A stretch of DNA of 11,958 nucleotides from Sphingobacteriaceae bacterium (GCA_947478315.1 CANJWF010000019.1:1-11958); one strand, 5' to 3'; shown: positions 1-7,279, numbered from the stretch's first letter. The notes: a model not told the origin generated them from the letters alone. Made by a program: numbers and translations.

Positions 1-98
1 TTCATAGGAGATTGGTTAAAGATTATGAAGTAATAATCTGTAATTCAGAAAGTTTTATATACTGGAGTATGATTCGTATCATGGTCCGAAAGTGCTAA
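1..98 (+). CDS. C-terminal end of an IS5-like transposase (cut by window edge)
   Basis: An open frame enters from the left edge (first full codon at position 3) and stops at TAA 96-98. Its 31 residues include HRRLVKDYE near the start and a hydrophobic IYWSMIRIMVRK near the end. This pattern (a basic RRL-KDYE segment, then a Ser/Glu-containing stretch, then a short helix ending in Arg/Lys) resembles the extreme C terminus of IS5-family DDE transposases common in Bacteroidota. The catalytic residues would lie upstream, outside the window, so I cannot tell whether the transposase is intact. The stop lies 22 bp before what looks like the element's terminal repeat, which supports the assignment. 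Family recognition is from memory of such tails, not from a search. Confidence 0.6.
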   Translation, partial: HRRLVKDYEVIICNSESFIYWSMIRIMVRKC

Positions 99-120
99 AG
101 CTCGAAATTTAAACAACCTC
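1..120 (+). mobile_element. Right end of an insertion sequence with terminal repeat
   Basis: The transposase tail is followed by GAAATTTAAACAACCTC (104-120), read inward from the other strand as GAGGTTGTTTAAATTTC, which has the look of an IS terminal inverted repeat. The next bases, TTA at 121-123, are both the stop codon of the NUDIX gene on the minus strand and a plausible 3-bp target duplication (TNA type). The left end and the second repeat lie outside the window, so element length and target duplication cannot be checked here. Confidence 0.5.
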
Positions 121-570
121 TTATCTCTGATAAGAATTTATTAATTCTTCAACTACTCTTTTGTCTGTTTTAAAAGTAACATCGTCCGTACGCAGGTTTT
201 TTAGAGAAATCCATCGAAAAGATTGGGGGTTGGACGAATGATTTGCACTAAAATCAAAGGCATGTTCTTTAATGAAAATATTTAGCGGACTCAGGTTAAT
301 TACCTTGTAGTATATACTTAGAATTTGGCTGTCATTAAAGTGCGATTTTTCGAAAAAATCGGTCGTATAAAAATGCTCTAATACTTGTATTTCTGTATCA
401 CATTCTTCTTTAAACTCTCTTTTAAGCCCCTCAATAGTTCCTTCTCCAAATTCTAATCCACCTCCAGGAAACTTAGAAAATTGAAAATTAGCTACTTCTT
501 CATCACTAATGAGAATTTCTTGATGAGCATTGATGAGTAGACCGTAAACTCGTACGTTAAATTTGAACAT
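121..570 (-). CDS. NUDIX hydrolase
   Basis: A 149-residue protein of the NUDIX superfamily, which hydrolyses nucleoside diphosphates linked to another moiety, probably cytoplasmic. The Nudix box runs from Gly37 through Glu43 to the REFKEE core at 51-56, matching GX5EX7REUXEE. The Gly that normally follows two residues later is Asp58. The core glutamates that bind the metal are present, so activity is likely but the substrate is unknown. I start at ATG 570 because MFKFNVRVYG is the natural beginning of this fold; the frame can be extended by three codons to a GTG at 579. The gene ends exactly where the insertion sequence begins, so its last residues could have been set by that insertion. No good promoter box was found; TACTTTTT (591-584) is one base off the consensus. 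Confidence 0.85.
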   Translation of the reverse strand: MFKFNVRVYGLLINAHQEILISDEEVANFQFSKFPGGGLEFGEGTIEGLKREFKEECDTEIQVLEHFYTTDFFEKSHFNDSQILSIYYKVINLSPLNIFIKEHAFDFSANHSSNPQSFRWISLKNLRTDDVTFKTDKRVVEELINSYQR

Positions 571-579
571 GGTGTGCAC

Positions 580-705
580 TTAAAAAAAGTATAAGAAACC
601 ATTAAGAAGCTGTTTTATTTTTTTGCGTGATGCAATATCACTGCTTCTTAAATCATCGATATTGGTCGCTTTTGGAATGTTCGGTTCGTGGATAATGGCA
701 CTTGT
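580..705 (-). pseudogene. Possible gene remnant upstream of the NUDIX gene
   Basis: On the minus strand a frame of 41 codons without an ATG runs from 705 to a TAA at 582-580. Its composition looks protein-like (IIHEPNIPKATNIDDL, then SRKKIKQLLNGF). The same frame continues upstream past a single TAA (708-706) for about 16 more codons before a TGA. This could be the decayed tail of a gene, or chance. I do not recognise the family. The same DNA also forms the inverted repeat 602-651, which argues for an RNA or structural explanation instead. Confidence 0.2.
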
Positions 706-880
706 TTACCGTAGAGACACAAGTGTAGGGGGAACTAAATCTTTGCGATTCCCTCATAAAAACGTTTAATCAAGATTTAAGCAGTCTCTAATTAAAGTTT
801 TTAAAATTCAAACACTTGCTAAGTCACATATGTGCACAAAAATAGATAAATATACCGTAGAATAATTACTCCAATTCGTC

Positions 881-888
881 TATCTTTG
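881..888 (+). promoter_or_regulatory. -7 box TATCTTTG for the aminotransferase gene
   Basis: TATCTTTG matches the Bacteroidota primary sigma factor -7 consensus TAnnTTTG exactly and is followed by the frequently seen CACCC. No convincing TTTG -33 element is visible 17-23 bp upstream. Transcription would begin near 893-896, about 36 nt before the ATG at 931. That leaves too little leader for the earlier ATG at 904 to be well used. Confidence 0.6.
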
Positions 889-930
889 CACCCGAATTTA
901 TGAATGTTCTTAACTCAAAAACCATTTAAA

Positions 931-2124
931 ATGATACAGCTTTCTGAACGAATTAATGCGCTTTCTGAATCTCAAACTATTTTAATGTCAAAATTGGGGC
1001 GTGAATTGGCTGCAAAAGGTGTCGACGTTATTTCGTTAAGTTTGGGTGAACCCGATTTTTCAACACCTGATTTCGTTAAAGATGCAGCTAAAAAAGCAAT
1101 AGACGATAATCAGTCATTTTACACCCCTGTTGCTGGTTATTTAGAGTTGAGAAAAGCCATTGTTCAAAAATTGAAAAAAGAAAATGAGTTAGACTATGAA
1201 CCCGATCAAATCGTAGTAAGCACAGGAGCAAAACAATCGTTATCCAATGCCATACTTTGTTTAGTAAATCCGGGAGAAGAAGTGATTATCCCTACGCCGT
1301 ATTGGGTATCTTATTCTGAAATGGTAAAATTGGCAGAAGGAGTAGCTGTGTATGTAGATGCGGGGATAGAAAATGACTTTAAAATAACACCACAACAATT
1401 AGAGGCTGCCATCACTCCCAAAACCAAAGTCTTTATGTTTTCCTCTCCGTGTAATCCTACAGGGAGTGTTTACACTGCACAAGAACTAGCGGCTTTAGCA
1501 GCAGTTTTTGAACGCAATCCTCATGTCTATATTATATCAGACGAAATATACGAATACATCAATTTCGGCGAAAAACATACTTCCATTGCCAGTTTCTCCT
1601 CCATTAAAGACCGAGTGATTGTTATCAACGGTTTATCAAAAGGTTTTGCTATGACTGGTTGGCGTTTAGGTTACTTAGCCGCTCATAAAAGTATTGCACA
1701 AGCATGCGATAAATTACAAGGTCAAACCACATCAGGCACCTGTTCCATCACGCAACGTGCCGCTATTGCCGCCTGCGAAGCAGGCATAGCATCTGTTGCC
1801 TACATGAAAGTAGCCTTTCAACAAAGAAGAGACCTAGTTTATAAATTATTGCAAGAAGTAAAAGGCTTTAAAACTAATCTTCCTCAAGGAGCTTTTTATT
1901 TCTTCCCAGACGTAAGCACTTACTTCGGTAAATCTTATGGCGATTTTAGTATCAATAATGCAGATGACTTGTGTCTCTATTTATTACAAGAAGGACACGT
2001 TACTTTAGTAACCGGAGATGCATTTGGAGCTCCTAATGCTATTAGAATTTCTTACGCTACATCCGAAGATAAATTAACAGAAGCAATTCGTCGTATCAAG
2101 GCTGCCTTAGCCAAGTTGAATTAA
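931..2124 (+). CDS. Class I PLP-dependent aminotransferase (aspartate aminotransferase-like)
   Basis: A 397-residue fold-type I aminotransferase, probably transferring amino groups between aspartate or another amino acid and 2-oxoglutarate. Visible motifs are SLGEPDFSTP (36-46), STGAKQ (97-102), the CNPTG loop (174-178, Asn175 contacting PLP), SDEIYEY (203-209, Asp204 binding the pyridine nitrogen), the Schiff-base lysine Lys237 in GLSKGFAMTGWRLGY, and a C-terminal RISYA segment carrying the usual carboxylate-binding arginine. I chose ATG 931 over ATG 904 because homologues begin at the equivalent of QLSERI and because the -7 box sits at 881-888. Aspartate aminotransferases of this subgroup can sometimes also transaminate prephenate; given the aromatic genes elsewhere in the window that is possible but not shown. 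The downstream sugar kinase begins 48 bp after the stop and may be cotranscribed. Confidence 0.9.
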   Translation: MIQLSERINALSESQTILMSKLGRELAAKGVDVISLSLGEPDFSTPDFVKDAAKKAIDDNQSFYTPVAGYLELRKAIVQKLKKENELDYEPDQIVVSTGAKQSLSNAILCLVNPGEEVIIPTPYWVSYSEMVKLAEGVAVYVDAGIENDFKITPQQLEAAITPKTKVFMFSSPCNPTGSVYTAQELAALAAVFERNPHVYIISDEIYEYINFGEKHTSIASFSSIKDRVIVINGLSKGFAMTGWRLGYLAAHKSIAQACDKLQGQTTSGTCSITQRAAIAACEAGIASVAYMKVAFQQRRDLVYKLLQEVKGFKTNLPQGAFYFFPDVSTYFGKSYGDFSINNADDLCLYLLQEGHVTLVTGDAFGAPNAIRISYATSEDKLTEAIRRIKAALAKLN

Positions 2125-2172
2125 AAAAATTCAATAACGAATCCAATTAGATTTTTTTATTCTTTATGCTTC

Positions 2173-3159
2173 ATGTATCAACTCTTTGATAAATTTCAAA
2201 ATCTCAATATTCTCATTATAGGAGATGTGATGATTGACGCCTATTTGTGGGGGAAAGTAGATAGAATTTCTCCCGAGGCACCCGTTCCGATTGTTTCGGT
2301 AGTGAAGCGAGAATCGAGAATGGGGGGAGCGGCAAATGTGGCATTGAATGTGAAGCAATTAGGTATACAGACATTTATCTGTGGCGTCATTGGTAACGAT
2401 ACAGAAGGAGAGTTGTTTTTAAATTTATTGGAACAACAAAATGTTTCCGATGAAGGCATCGTAAAGACTGCTAATCGAACGACTACCACCAAAACCCGTG
2501 TTATTGGTCATCATCAGCAAATGCTTAGAATTGATGCTGAAAATACAGATTTATTAGATGCCATAGACAGACGTAAAATCTTTGATAAAATTTCTTGGAT
2601 TATCGAAGAGCAACAAATAGATGCTATCATCTTTCAAGATTATGATAAAGGGGTAATATCAGAAGAATTGATTGAACAAACGGTTACGTTGGCAAGACAA
2701 AAAAATATCATTACCATCGTAGACCCCAAAAAAAACAATTTCTTGTCCTATAAAAATGTCACGCTTTTCAAACCTAATCTTAAAGAATTAAGAGAAGGGC
2801 TTAAAATGGATATTGATGCGAATAATTTAGACGATTTACGCAAAGCCACCAATCGTTTACGAGATTTAATTCAAGCAGAAATTATCATGATTACCCTTTC
2901 CGAATTGGGCGTTTATGTGAGCACTTTAGACGGAGATAAGTTGATTCCTGCTCACATTCGTAATATTGCAGACGTTTCTGGCGCAGGCGATACGGTTGTT
3001 AGTGTCGTTGCCGCTTGTTTAGCAGCGGGAGCCAATCCCTATTTTGCCGCCGAAATCGGAAATCTCGCCGGAGGATTGGTATGTGAAAAAATAGGCGTTG
3101 TACCCATAGAAAAAATGCAATTGTTAGCAGAAGCACAGCATTACCATATCGGCGAATAG
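2173..3159 (+). CDS. rfaE1: RfaE1/HldA-type D-glycero-D-manno-heptose-7-phosphate kinase (PfkB family)
   Basis: A 328-residue ribokinase/PfkB-family protein covering only the kinase half of the bifunctional HldE/RfaE enzyme; no C-terminal cytidylyltransferase-like domain follows. Diagnostic segments are GDVMIDAYLWG (17-27), RISPEAPVPIV (31-41), GGAANVA (51-57), QDYDKG (155-160), DPKK and FKPN (184-202), and the catalytic GAGD (270-273) with the base Asp273. In families of this type the enzyme phosphorylates heptose-7-phosphate at C1 for ADP-heptose synthesis, feeding the lipopolysaccharide core. In Bacteroidota the nucleotidyltransferase half is often encoded separately, and it is not in this window. 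A substrate other than heptose is possible. The gene follows the aminotransferase by 48 bp without an obvious terminator between them. Confidence 0.85.
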   Translation: MYQLFDKFQNLNILIIGDVMIDAYLWGKVDRISPEAPVPIVSVVKRESRMGGAANVALNVKQLGIQTFICGVIGNDTEGELFLNLLEQQNVSDEGIVKTANRTTTTKTRVIGHHQQMLRIDAENTDLLDAIDRRKIFDKISWIIEEQQIDAIIFQDYDKGVISEELIEQTVTLARQKNIITIVDPKKNNFLSYKNVTLFKPNLKELREGLKMDIDANNLDDLRKATNRLRDLIQAEIIMITLSELGVYVSTLDGDKLIPAHIRNIADVSGAGDTVVSVVAACLAAGANPYFAAEIGNLAGGLVCEKIGVVPIEKMQLLAEAQHYHIGE

Positions 3160-3309
3160 TTCTTTTTTTATCTAATAATTTAGAATTGCTTTTCTATAAT
3201 ATTTAAAGTTACCTATAACCCCCATTGAGGTATTGCAACGTCAATAACAAGGATAAATTTTTAGTTTTACAAAAAAGCAATCGAGTTATTTTCTCAACAA
3301 ACCTTTCTA

Positions 3310-3657
3310 ATGGCTTATGACGAAAAATTAGCAATTCGTATTCGCGAGTCACTATCACAAATTCCAGATATATATGTAGAAGAAAAGCTCATGATGGGAG
3401 GCTTAACCTTTATGTGTAATGGTAAGATGTGTGTGGGTATTATCGCTGACGAAATAATGTGTCGTATCGACCCTATGCTACACGAAGTCTCGATAGAAAA
3501 ACCAGGTTGTCGAACGATGAATTTTACCAAACGACCCATGAAAGGTTACGTAATGGTAAATGATACAGGAATGAGCACGCAAGAAAAATTTGAATATTGG
3601 ATAAATCTTTGTTTAGAATTTAATAGCAAAGCCAAATCCTCAAAAAAGAAAAAGTAA
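3310..3657 (+). CDS. TfoX N-terminal-domain protein
   Basis: A 115-residue protein made of a single TfoX N-terminal domain. The pattern is an N-terminal helix with LAIRIRESL, then EKLMMGGLTFMCNGKMCVGI, then CRIDP, and a final helix with EYWINLCLEF. The last residues are a lysine-rich tail (SKKKK). In gamma-proteobacteria full-length TfoX/Sxy promotes competence with CRP, but stand-alone N-domain proteins are widespread in Bacteroidota and their role is unknown, so no competence function should be assumed. It lies 25 bp before the VOC-fold gene and is probably cotranscribed with it. The 150 bp upstream show no exact TAnnTTTG box. Confidence 0.8.
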   Translation: MAYDEKLAIRIRESLSQIPDIYVEEKLMMGGLTFMCNGKMCVGIIADEIMCRIDPMLHEVSIEKPGCRTMNFTKRPMKGYVMVNDTGMSTQEKFEYWINLCLEFNSKAKSSKKKK

Positions 3658-3682
3658 ATCCAAGTATCAAAATCAAACGAAA

Positions 3683-4051
3683 ATGAAAAATGCAATTAAT
3701 TGGTTTGAAATTCCAGTAAAAAATTTTGACAGGGCAAAAGTGTTTTACGAAACATTATTTGATTTACCTATCCAAGAAATGCCGCATCCATCTTATAGGT
3801 ATGGAATATTGCCAGGAGATATGCAAAATGGGGTTAGCGGTGGAATTGTAGAAGGGGAAGCGTTTGAGCCATCCATGACAGGAACGCTCATTTATCTCAA
3901 TGGAGGCGATGACTTAAGCGTTCCGTTAGCTAAAGTCGAGATGGCAGGAGGAAAAATTCTTTTACCCAAAACTTCTATTGGAAGTAATGGTTTTATGGCT
4001 CATATTGTCGATACAGAGGGTAATAAAATAGCCCTTCATTCAATGCAATAG
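3683..4051 (+). CDS. VOC (glyoxalase/bleomycin resistance) family protein
   Basis: A 122-residue protein with the vicinal oxygen chelate fold: two beta-alpha-beta-beta-beta modules, beginning NWFEIPVKNFDRAKVFYETLF (written here as residues 6-26) and ending with a VDTEGNKIALHS strand. This is the short VOC type annotated as glyoxalase/extradiol-dioxygenase-like. Candidate metal-site residues are Glu9 at the first strand and His119 at the last, but the full ligand set cannot be assigned by eye. The substrate is unknown. The pairing with the TfoX-N gene 25 bp upstream suggests one transcript. No terminator is visible after it. Confidence 0.85.
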   Translation: MKNAINWFEIPVKNFDRAKVFYETLFDLPIQEMPHPSYRYGILPGDMQNGVSGGIVEGEAFEPSMTGTLIYLNGGDDLSVPLAKVEMAGGKILLPKTSIGSNGFMAHIVDTEGNKIALHSMQ

Positions 4052-4174
4052 AAAATATCAAGCACTTTCTCTCTCCTCTCTTTGTAGAAATATTGTTTAA
4101 ATTTTTATTAGGACGTTTAACATGGCGTTATCAAGGGGATTTTTTGGAGGGTTGACATTGGTCATTCAATTTTT

Positions 4175-4207
4175 ATCATTGTCAAAATCGGAAATTTTGA
4201 CAATGAT
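4175..4207. repeat. Perfect 14-bp inverted repeat upstream of the glycosyltransferase gene
   Basis: ATCATTGTCAAAAT (4175-4188) is exactly reverse-complementary to 4194-4207, with a 5-nt spacer CGGAA. It lies 64 bp before the glycosyltransferase start and about 120 bp after the VOC gene. It is not followed by a T-run on either strand (T-rich sequence precedes it on +), so it does not look like a Rho-independent terminator. An operator, or a structured RNA in the 5' untranslated region, fits better. Confidence 0.6.
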
Positions 4208-4271
4208 TGTTAACACTTAAACAATTGCTCGAAATAATTATTTCAAGTAAAACTCTATCAACGTTTTTCGT

Positions 4272-5318
4272 ATGACAACCATCTTTAATCCTCCATTTTC
4301 TCATCCAAAGGTTACCGTTGTTATACTCAATTGGAATGGCAAGAAACATTTAGAACAATTTTTGCCGAGCGTGTTACGTTCTATTTATCCCAATTTAACT
4401 ATTGTCGTAGGCGACAACGCATCTACCGATGAATCCGTAGCATTTGTTAAAGCTAAATTTCCTGCCGTTAACATTATTCAAAACCCACATAACTATGGCT
4501 ATGCAGGCGGGTATAATCGTGCGATGACCCAACTAGATTCAGACTACTACGTTTTATTAAATTCCGATGTAGAAGTTACCCCCAATTGGATAGCCCCTAT
4601 TATTGATTTAATGGAAAGCGATAAGCTAGTTGCCGTTGTACAACCGAAAATAAAATCATGGAATTATAAAAACGAATTTGAATATGCAGGGGCTGCAGGA
4701 GGTTTTATTGATAAATACGGGTATCCATTTTGTAGAGGCAGAATCTTCGACGCTATTGAAGACGATGAGGGACAGTATAACGACTCTCGAGAAATATTTT
4801 GGGCATCAGGGGCAGCATTATTTGTTCGAAAAACCTATTGGGATGAATTGAAAGGACTAGATGAAACTTTTTTTGCACATATGGAAGAAGTAGATTTTTG
4901 TTGGAGATTGAAGAATAAAGGCTATAAAGTAATGTATTGTGCTCAGTCGTTAGTGTATCACTTAGGCGGTGGCACTTTGCCACATGAAAATCCCCTTAAA
5001 ACTTTTCTGAATTTCAGAAATAACTTGCGGATGCTTTACAAAAATTTGCCTAAAAGAAACTTTATTTTCATTGTTACAGCCCGGTTGTGTCTTGATTTTT
5101 TAGCCCTAATTAAATTTTTAATAGAAGGTAAATTTAAGAGCGCCAACGCTGTTCATAAAGCCCATGTAGACTTTGTTAAGTATGTGTGTAACCCTAAGTA
5201 CAGAATTAAAAATAGACAAAGTGTTTTGAAAAATAAAAGCGGATTTTATGCCGGTTCTATCGTTTTCGATTACTTCGTTAGACGAATTAAATCATTCGAT
5301 AAATTAAATGTAGAATAA
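4272..5318 (+). CDS. Family 2 glycosyltransferase
   Basis: A 348-residue GT-A fold glycosyltransferase of family GT2, rhamnosyltransferase-like in layout. The nucleotide-binding start is VVILNWNG (16-23) with DNAS (48-51). The DXD-like metal site is NSD (97-99) in LLNSDVEV. The acceptor-side motif EEVDFCWR (205-212) matches the ExDxxWR pattern of this group. A hydrophobic stretch around 263-285 may anchor the protein to the inner face of the membrane. Sugar donor and acceptor cannot be read from the sequence; cell-surface polysaccharide or lipid glycosylation is usual. No other polysaccharide gene is adjacent apart from the heptose kinase 1.1 kb upstream. It converges with queG with only 52 bp between the two stops and no clear shared terminator. 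Confidence 0.9.
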   Translation: MTTIFNPPFSHPKVTVVILNWNGKKHLEQFLPSVLRSIYPNLTIVVGDNASTDESVAFVKAKFPAVNIIQNPHNYGYAGGYNRAMTQLDSDYYVLLNSDVEVTPNWIAPIIDLMESDKLVAVVQPKIKSWNYKNEFEYAGAAGGFIDKYGYPFCRGRIFDAIEDDEGQYNDSREIFWASGAALFVRKTYWDELKGLDETFFAHMEEVDFCWRLKNKGYKVMYCAQSLVYHLGGGTLPHENPLKTFLNFRNNLRMLYKNLPKRNFIFIVTARLCLDFLALIKFLIEGKFKSANAVHKAHVDFVKYVCNPKYRIKNRQSVLKNKSGFYAGSIVFDYFVRRIKSFDKLNVE

Positions 5319-5370
5319 TTTAGAAGCCAACGATTTGATAGCTTAGTGTTGCCAAACGCTCAAAAATATC

Positions 5371-6306
5371 TCAACTAGTATCTTTTTGATTCAGAAAATT
5401 GATATTACGCTTCAGTCCTGTGAATTTGGTTCTTTTTATAGCAGACTTACCAAATAGTTTTTGGAATACATCTTCAGTTATCTCTATCCAATCTTGTTTG
5501 CTGAAATTCACCAAATCTGGATGGGGTTCAAATTGTTTTTCATCGTGTAAAACGGAAAATTTATTCCAAGGACATACATCTTGGCATATATCGCACCCAA
5601 ACATCCAATTGTCAAACTTATCTACCATATTGCTGGGTAATTCTTTTTTAAATTCTATAGTAAAATAAGAAATACATCTACTCCCATCCACCACATAAGG
5701 CGCTACAATTGCTTCTGTAGGGCAGGCATCTATACATCGCGTACAAGTTCCACAATAATCTTTAGAAGGCATATCATAGTCTAATTCAATATCTAGCATT
5801 AATTCTGCTAAGAAGAAAAAAGACCCTTGTTTTTTGTTGATAATATTGGTGTTTTTCCCCATCCAGCCTATTCCGCTACGTTGTGCCCATGCCTTGTCCA
5901 TCACAGGAGCCGAGTCAACAAAAGCTCTACCATTTACATCTCCAATAGTTTCCTTGATGGAGTCAATAAATTCACGTAGTTTTTTTCTGATAACATGATG
6001 ATAATCTACTCCCAAGGCATACTTAGATATTTTCGGCGCATTGTCATCTAAGGGGGTGTATTCCGTGTAGTAATTGTATGCTAGAGAAATAATTGATTTA
6101 GCTCCATCTACCAATAGGCGAGGGTCGACACGTTTGTCAAAATAATTCTCCATGTATTGCATGTCGCCATTTTTTTTGGTGTTTAACCAATCATTGAGTT
6201 GCCTGGCTTCCGTCTCCAAAAAGGTAGCGGCACTAATACCGCAGAATGAAAAACCTAAGCGTTGAGCTTCTGATTTAACCCATTGTGTCTTTAAATGCTT
6301 GTTCAA
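5371..6306 (-). CDS. queG: Epoxyqueuosine reductase QueG
   Basis: A 311-residue cytoplasmic iron-sulfur and cobalamin enzyme that reduces epoxyqueuosine to queuosine in tRNA, the last step of queuosine modification. The catalytic-site segment FVDSAPVMDKAWA holds Asp131, followed by RSGIGWMGKNT (143-153). Two 4Fe-4S clusters are indicated by Cys185, 188, 191 and 195 (CGTCTRCIDACP) and by Cys211, 238, 241 and 245 (CDICQDVCP). The length fits the shorter QueG form lacking a C-terminal HEAT extension. The start is TTG at 6306: an in-frame stop lies six codons upstream and the first internal ATG (residue 49) would remove conserved sequence. That TTG overlaps the TGA of the lycopene cyclase gene (TTGA), implying translational coupling to it. 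Confidence 0.95.
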   Translation of the reverse strand: MNKHLKTQWVKSEAQRLGFSFCGISAATFLETEARQLNDWLNTKKNGDMQYMENYFDKRVDPRLLVDGAKSIISLAYNYYTEYTPLDDNAPKISKYALGVDYHHVIRKKLREFIDSIKETIGDVNGRAFVDSAPVMDKAWAQRSGIGWMGKNTNIINKKQGSFFFLAELMLDIELDYDMPSKDYCGTCTRCIDACPTEAIVAPYVVDGSRCISYFTIEFKKELPSNMVDKFDNWMFGCDICQDVCPWNKFSVLHDEKQFEPHPDLVNFSKQDWIEITEDVFQKLFGKSAIKRTKFTGLKRNINFLNQKDTS

Positions 6307-7004
6307 TGTTTGTTCGGTATTTTAAAATAATAATTTAACCATTCTAAAATGCTGATAGGTAATAGTAAACATACCATTGCATATACCATATCTTCAATAG
6401 GTATTGTATATAAACGTATCCCTAGTATGTGTTTTTCGTTGTACCAAACGATGGGTTTAATAGTTAGCGCACCCGTTAATACCCCATTAATGATAAAGAA
6501 CGGAATTAGATGAATAAAATAGGTTAGCCAAAAATAACTCATCCAAGTTTTGTTCGCAAACCACTTATAATGTACAACTAGTATAGTAAACGCTAAAAAA
6601 CCATTAAAAAAAGTATAGGTTCTATGATAAAATAACAGACCACCTAATGAGGTAATTAATGCGATCATTGTAATCAATTTTGTCTGTTTTATCGAAAAAG
6701 GAGGTTGGAGGATATAAAATTTCAAACAGGTATAAATGAAAATACTGGAATACGGAATAACTATAAAAAATAACCATTCCTCAATAGGTAAATGATAAAT
6801 TCGAATCGACCAAACATACTCAGTATTAAAGCCCCAAACGCCTTTTTTTACAAACCAGCTATCCCAAATAATAAAAAATAACGCACTTATACATATACTT
6901 GGGAGTAATAGTTTCCAATAGGTATAAAAACGAAGTCTTTGCTCAAAACTTAATGTAAGAGGAATAACAATCGTGGCTAGCAATAACCAAGCATATAAAG
7001 ACAT
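6303..7004 (-). CDS. crtYcd: Lycopene beta-cyclase, CrtYcd type
   Basis: A 233-residue integral membrane protein with about six to seven hydrophobic segments. It is the fused form of the small CrtYc and CrtYd cyclase subunits, which convert lycopene to beta-carotene. Each half has its signature: PIEEW (73-77) in HLPIEEWLFF and PIEDM (202-206) in TIPIEDMVYAM. Each is preceded by a W-rich segment (WDSWFVKKGVWGFN at 47-60; WYNEKHILGIR at 187-197). The duplicated PxE motif is typical of this cyclase family and distinguishes it from the unrelated FAD-dependent CrtY. Its gene is 560 bp downstream of crtZ on the same strand and overlaps queG by 4 bp. A TAnnTTTG box at 7066-7059 could give it a promoter of its own. 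Confidence 0.9.
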   Translation of the reverse strand: MSLYAWLLLATIVIPLTLSFEQRLRFYTYWKLLLPSICISALFFIIWDSWFVKKGVWGFNTEYVWSIRIYHLPIEEWLFFIVIPYSSIFIYTCLKFYILQPPFSIKQTKLITMIALITSLGGLLFYHRTYTFFNGFLAFTILVVHYKWFANKTWMSYFWLTYFIHLIPFFIINGVLTGALTIKPIVWYNEKHILGIRLYTIPIEDMVYAMVCLLLPISILEWLNYYFKIPNKH

Positions 7005-7058
7005 TAGATTATAAGGTTAGAAAAGTGAAGAAATGAGGAGAATTATGTAGCCAGTTCT

Positions 7059-7087
7059 CAAAAGTATTTAATACTTTATATTACAAT
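7059..7087 (-). promoter_or_regulatory. Candidate promoter for crtYcd-queG
   Basis: On the minus strand TACTTTTG (7066-7059) matches TAnnTTTG exactly. ATTG (7087-7084) stands 17 bp upstream of it as a possible -33 element. Transcription would start near 7052, about 48 nt before the crtYcd ATG. Confidence 0.5.
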
Positions 7088-7196
7088 GAATTCTATTAAG
7101 AAAATGGGTAAAAAAATAGGCAAGATTTTTAATGGAAAATCTGAAACCCTTATACATATATTATTGCAAAAACGTAAAACAATCACAGTTCATTAA
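7086..7196 (+). CDS. Doubtful small basic ORF
   Basis: An ATG-started frame of 36 codons encodes a lysine-rich peptide (MNSIKKMGKKIGKIF at the start, QKRKTITVH at the end). It lies antisense to the carotenoid transcription unit and overlaps the leftward promoter candidate at its 5' end. No family recognised and no clear ribosome binding site. The amphipathic cationic start is suggestive, but AT-rich DNA readily gives such lysine-rich frames. Confidence 0.15.
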   Translation: MNSIKKMGKKIGKIFNGKSETLIHILLQKRKTITVH

Positions 7197-7209
7197 ATAA
7201 GCGTTCTTT

Positions 7210-7279
7210 GTCGCCTTATATTGTGCGGCTAGCAGATAATGGCTAAAGTGTTGTCTTTCAAAGCACAATATCCAGCGAC
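7210..7279. repeat. Imperfect inverted repeat with 36-bp centre
   Basis: GTCGC plus ATATTGTGC (7210-7214 and 7218-7226) is mirrored by GCACAATAT plus GCGAC (7263-7271 and 7275-7279), with three unpaired bases between the two paired blocks on each side. The 36-nt centre is 7227-7262. The arrangement resembles a folded RNA or a small non-autonomous element; no other copy is visible in the window. Confidence 0.45.

Larger units (their letters stand above)
571..930. other. Intergenic region between the divergent NUDIX and aminotransferase genes
   Basis: This stretch of about 360 bp holds a possible minus-strand gene remnant (580-705), a nested inverted repeat (602-610 TTAAGAAGC with 643-651 GCTTCTTAA, enclosing GTGAT/ATCAC), and the promoter box at 881-888 for the rightward aminotransferase gene. 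Nothing recognisable was found in 710-870. Confidence 0.5.

Noticed and set aside
677..769. A 30-codon + strand frame between NUDIX and the aminotransferase
   Set aside because: No homology recognised, and it overlaps an equally plausible minus-strand frame; neither has support.
3310..3657. TfoX-like protein as evidence for a natural competence system
   Set aside because: Only the N-terminal domain is present and no competence gene is nearby; such stand-alone proteins are common and uncharacterised.
4093..4104. TTGTTTAAATTT, identical to 12 bp of the putative IS terminal repeat at 104-120, considered as a solo IS end
   Set aside because: The match is short and very AT-rich, and the bases outside it (GAGG at the tip) are not conserved.
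5346..5361. AGTGTT/AACGCT stem between the convergent glycosyltransferase and queG genes, considered as a bidirectional terminator
   Set aside because: Only six pairs including one G-T wobble, and no T-run on either strand.
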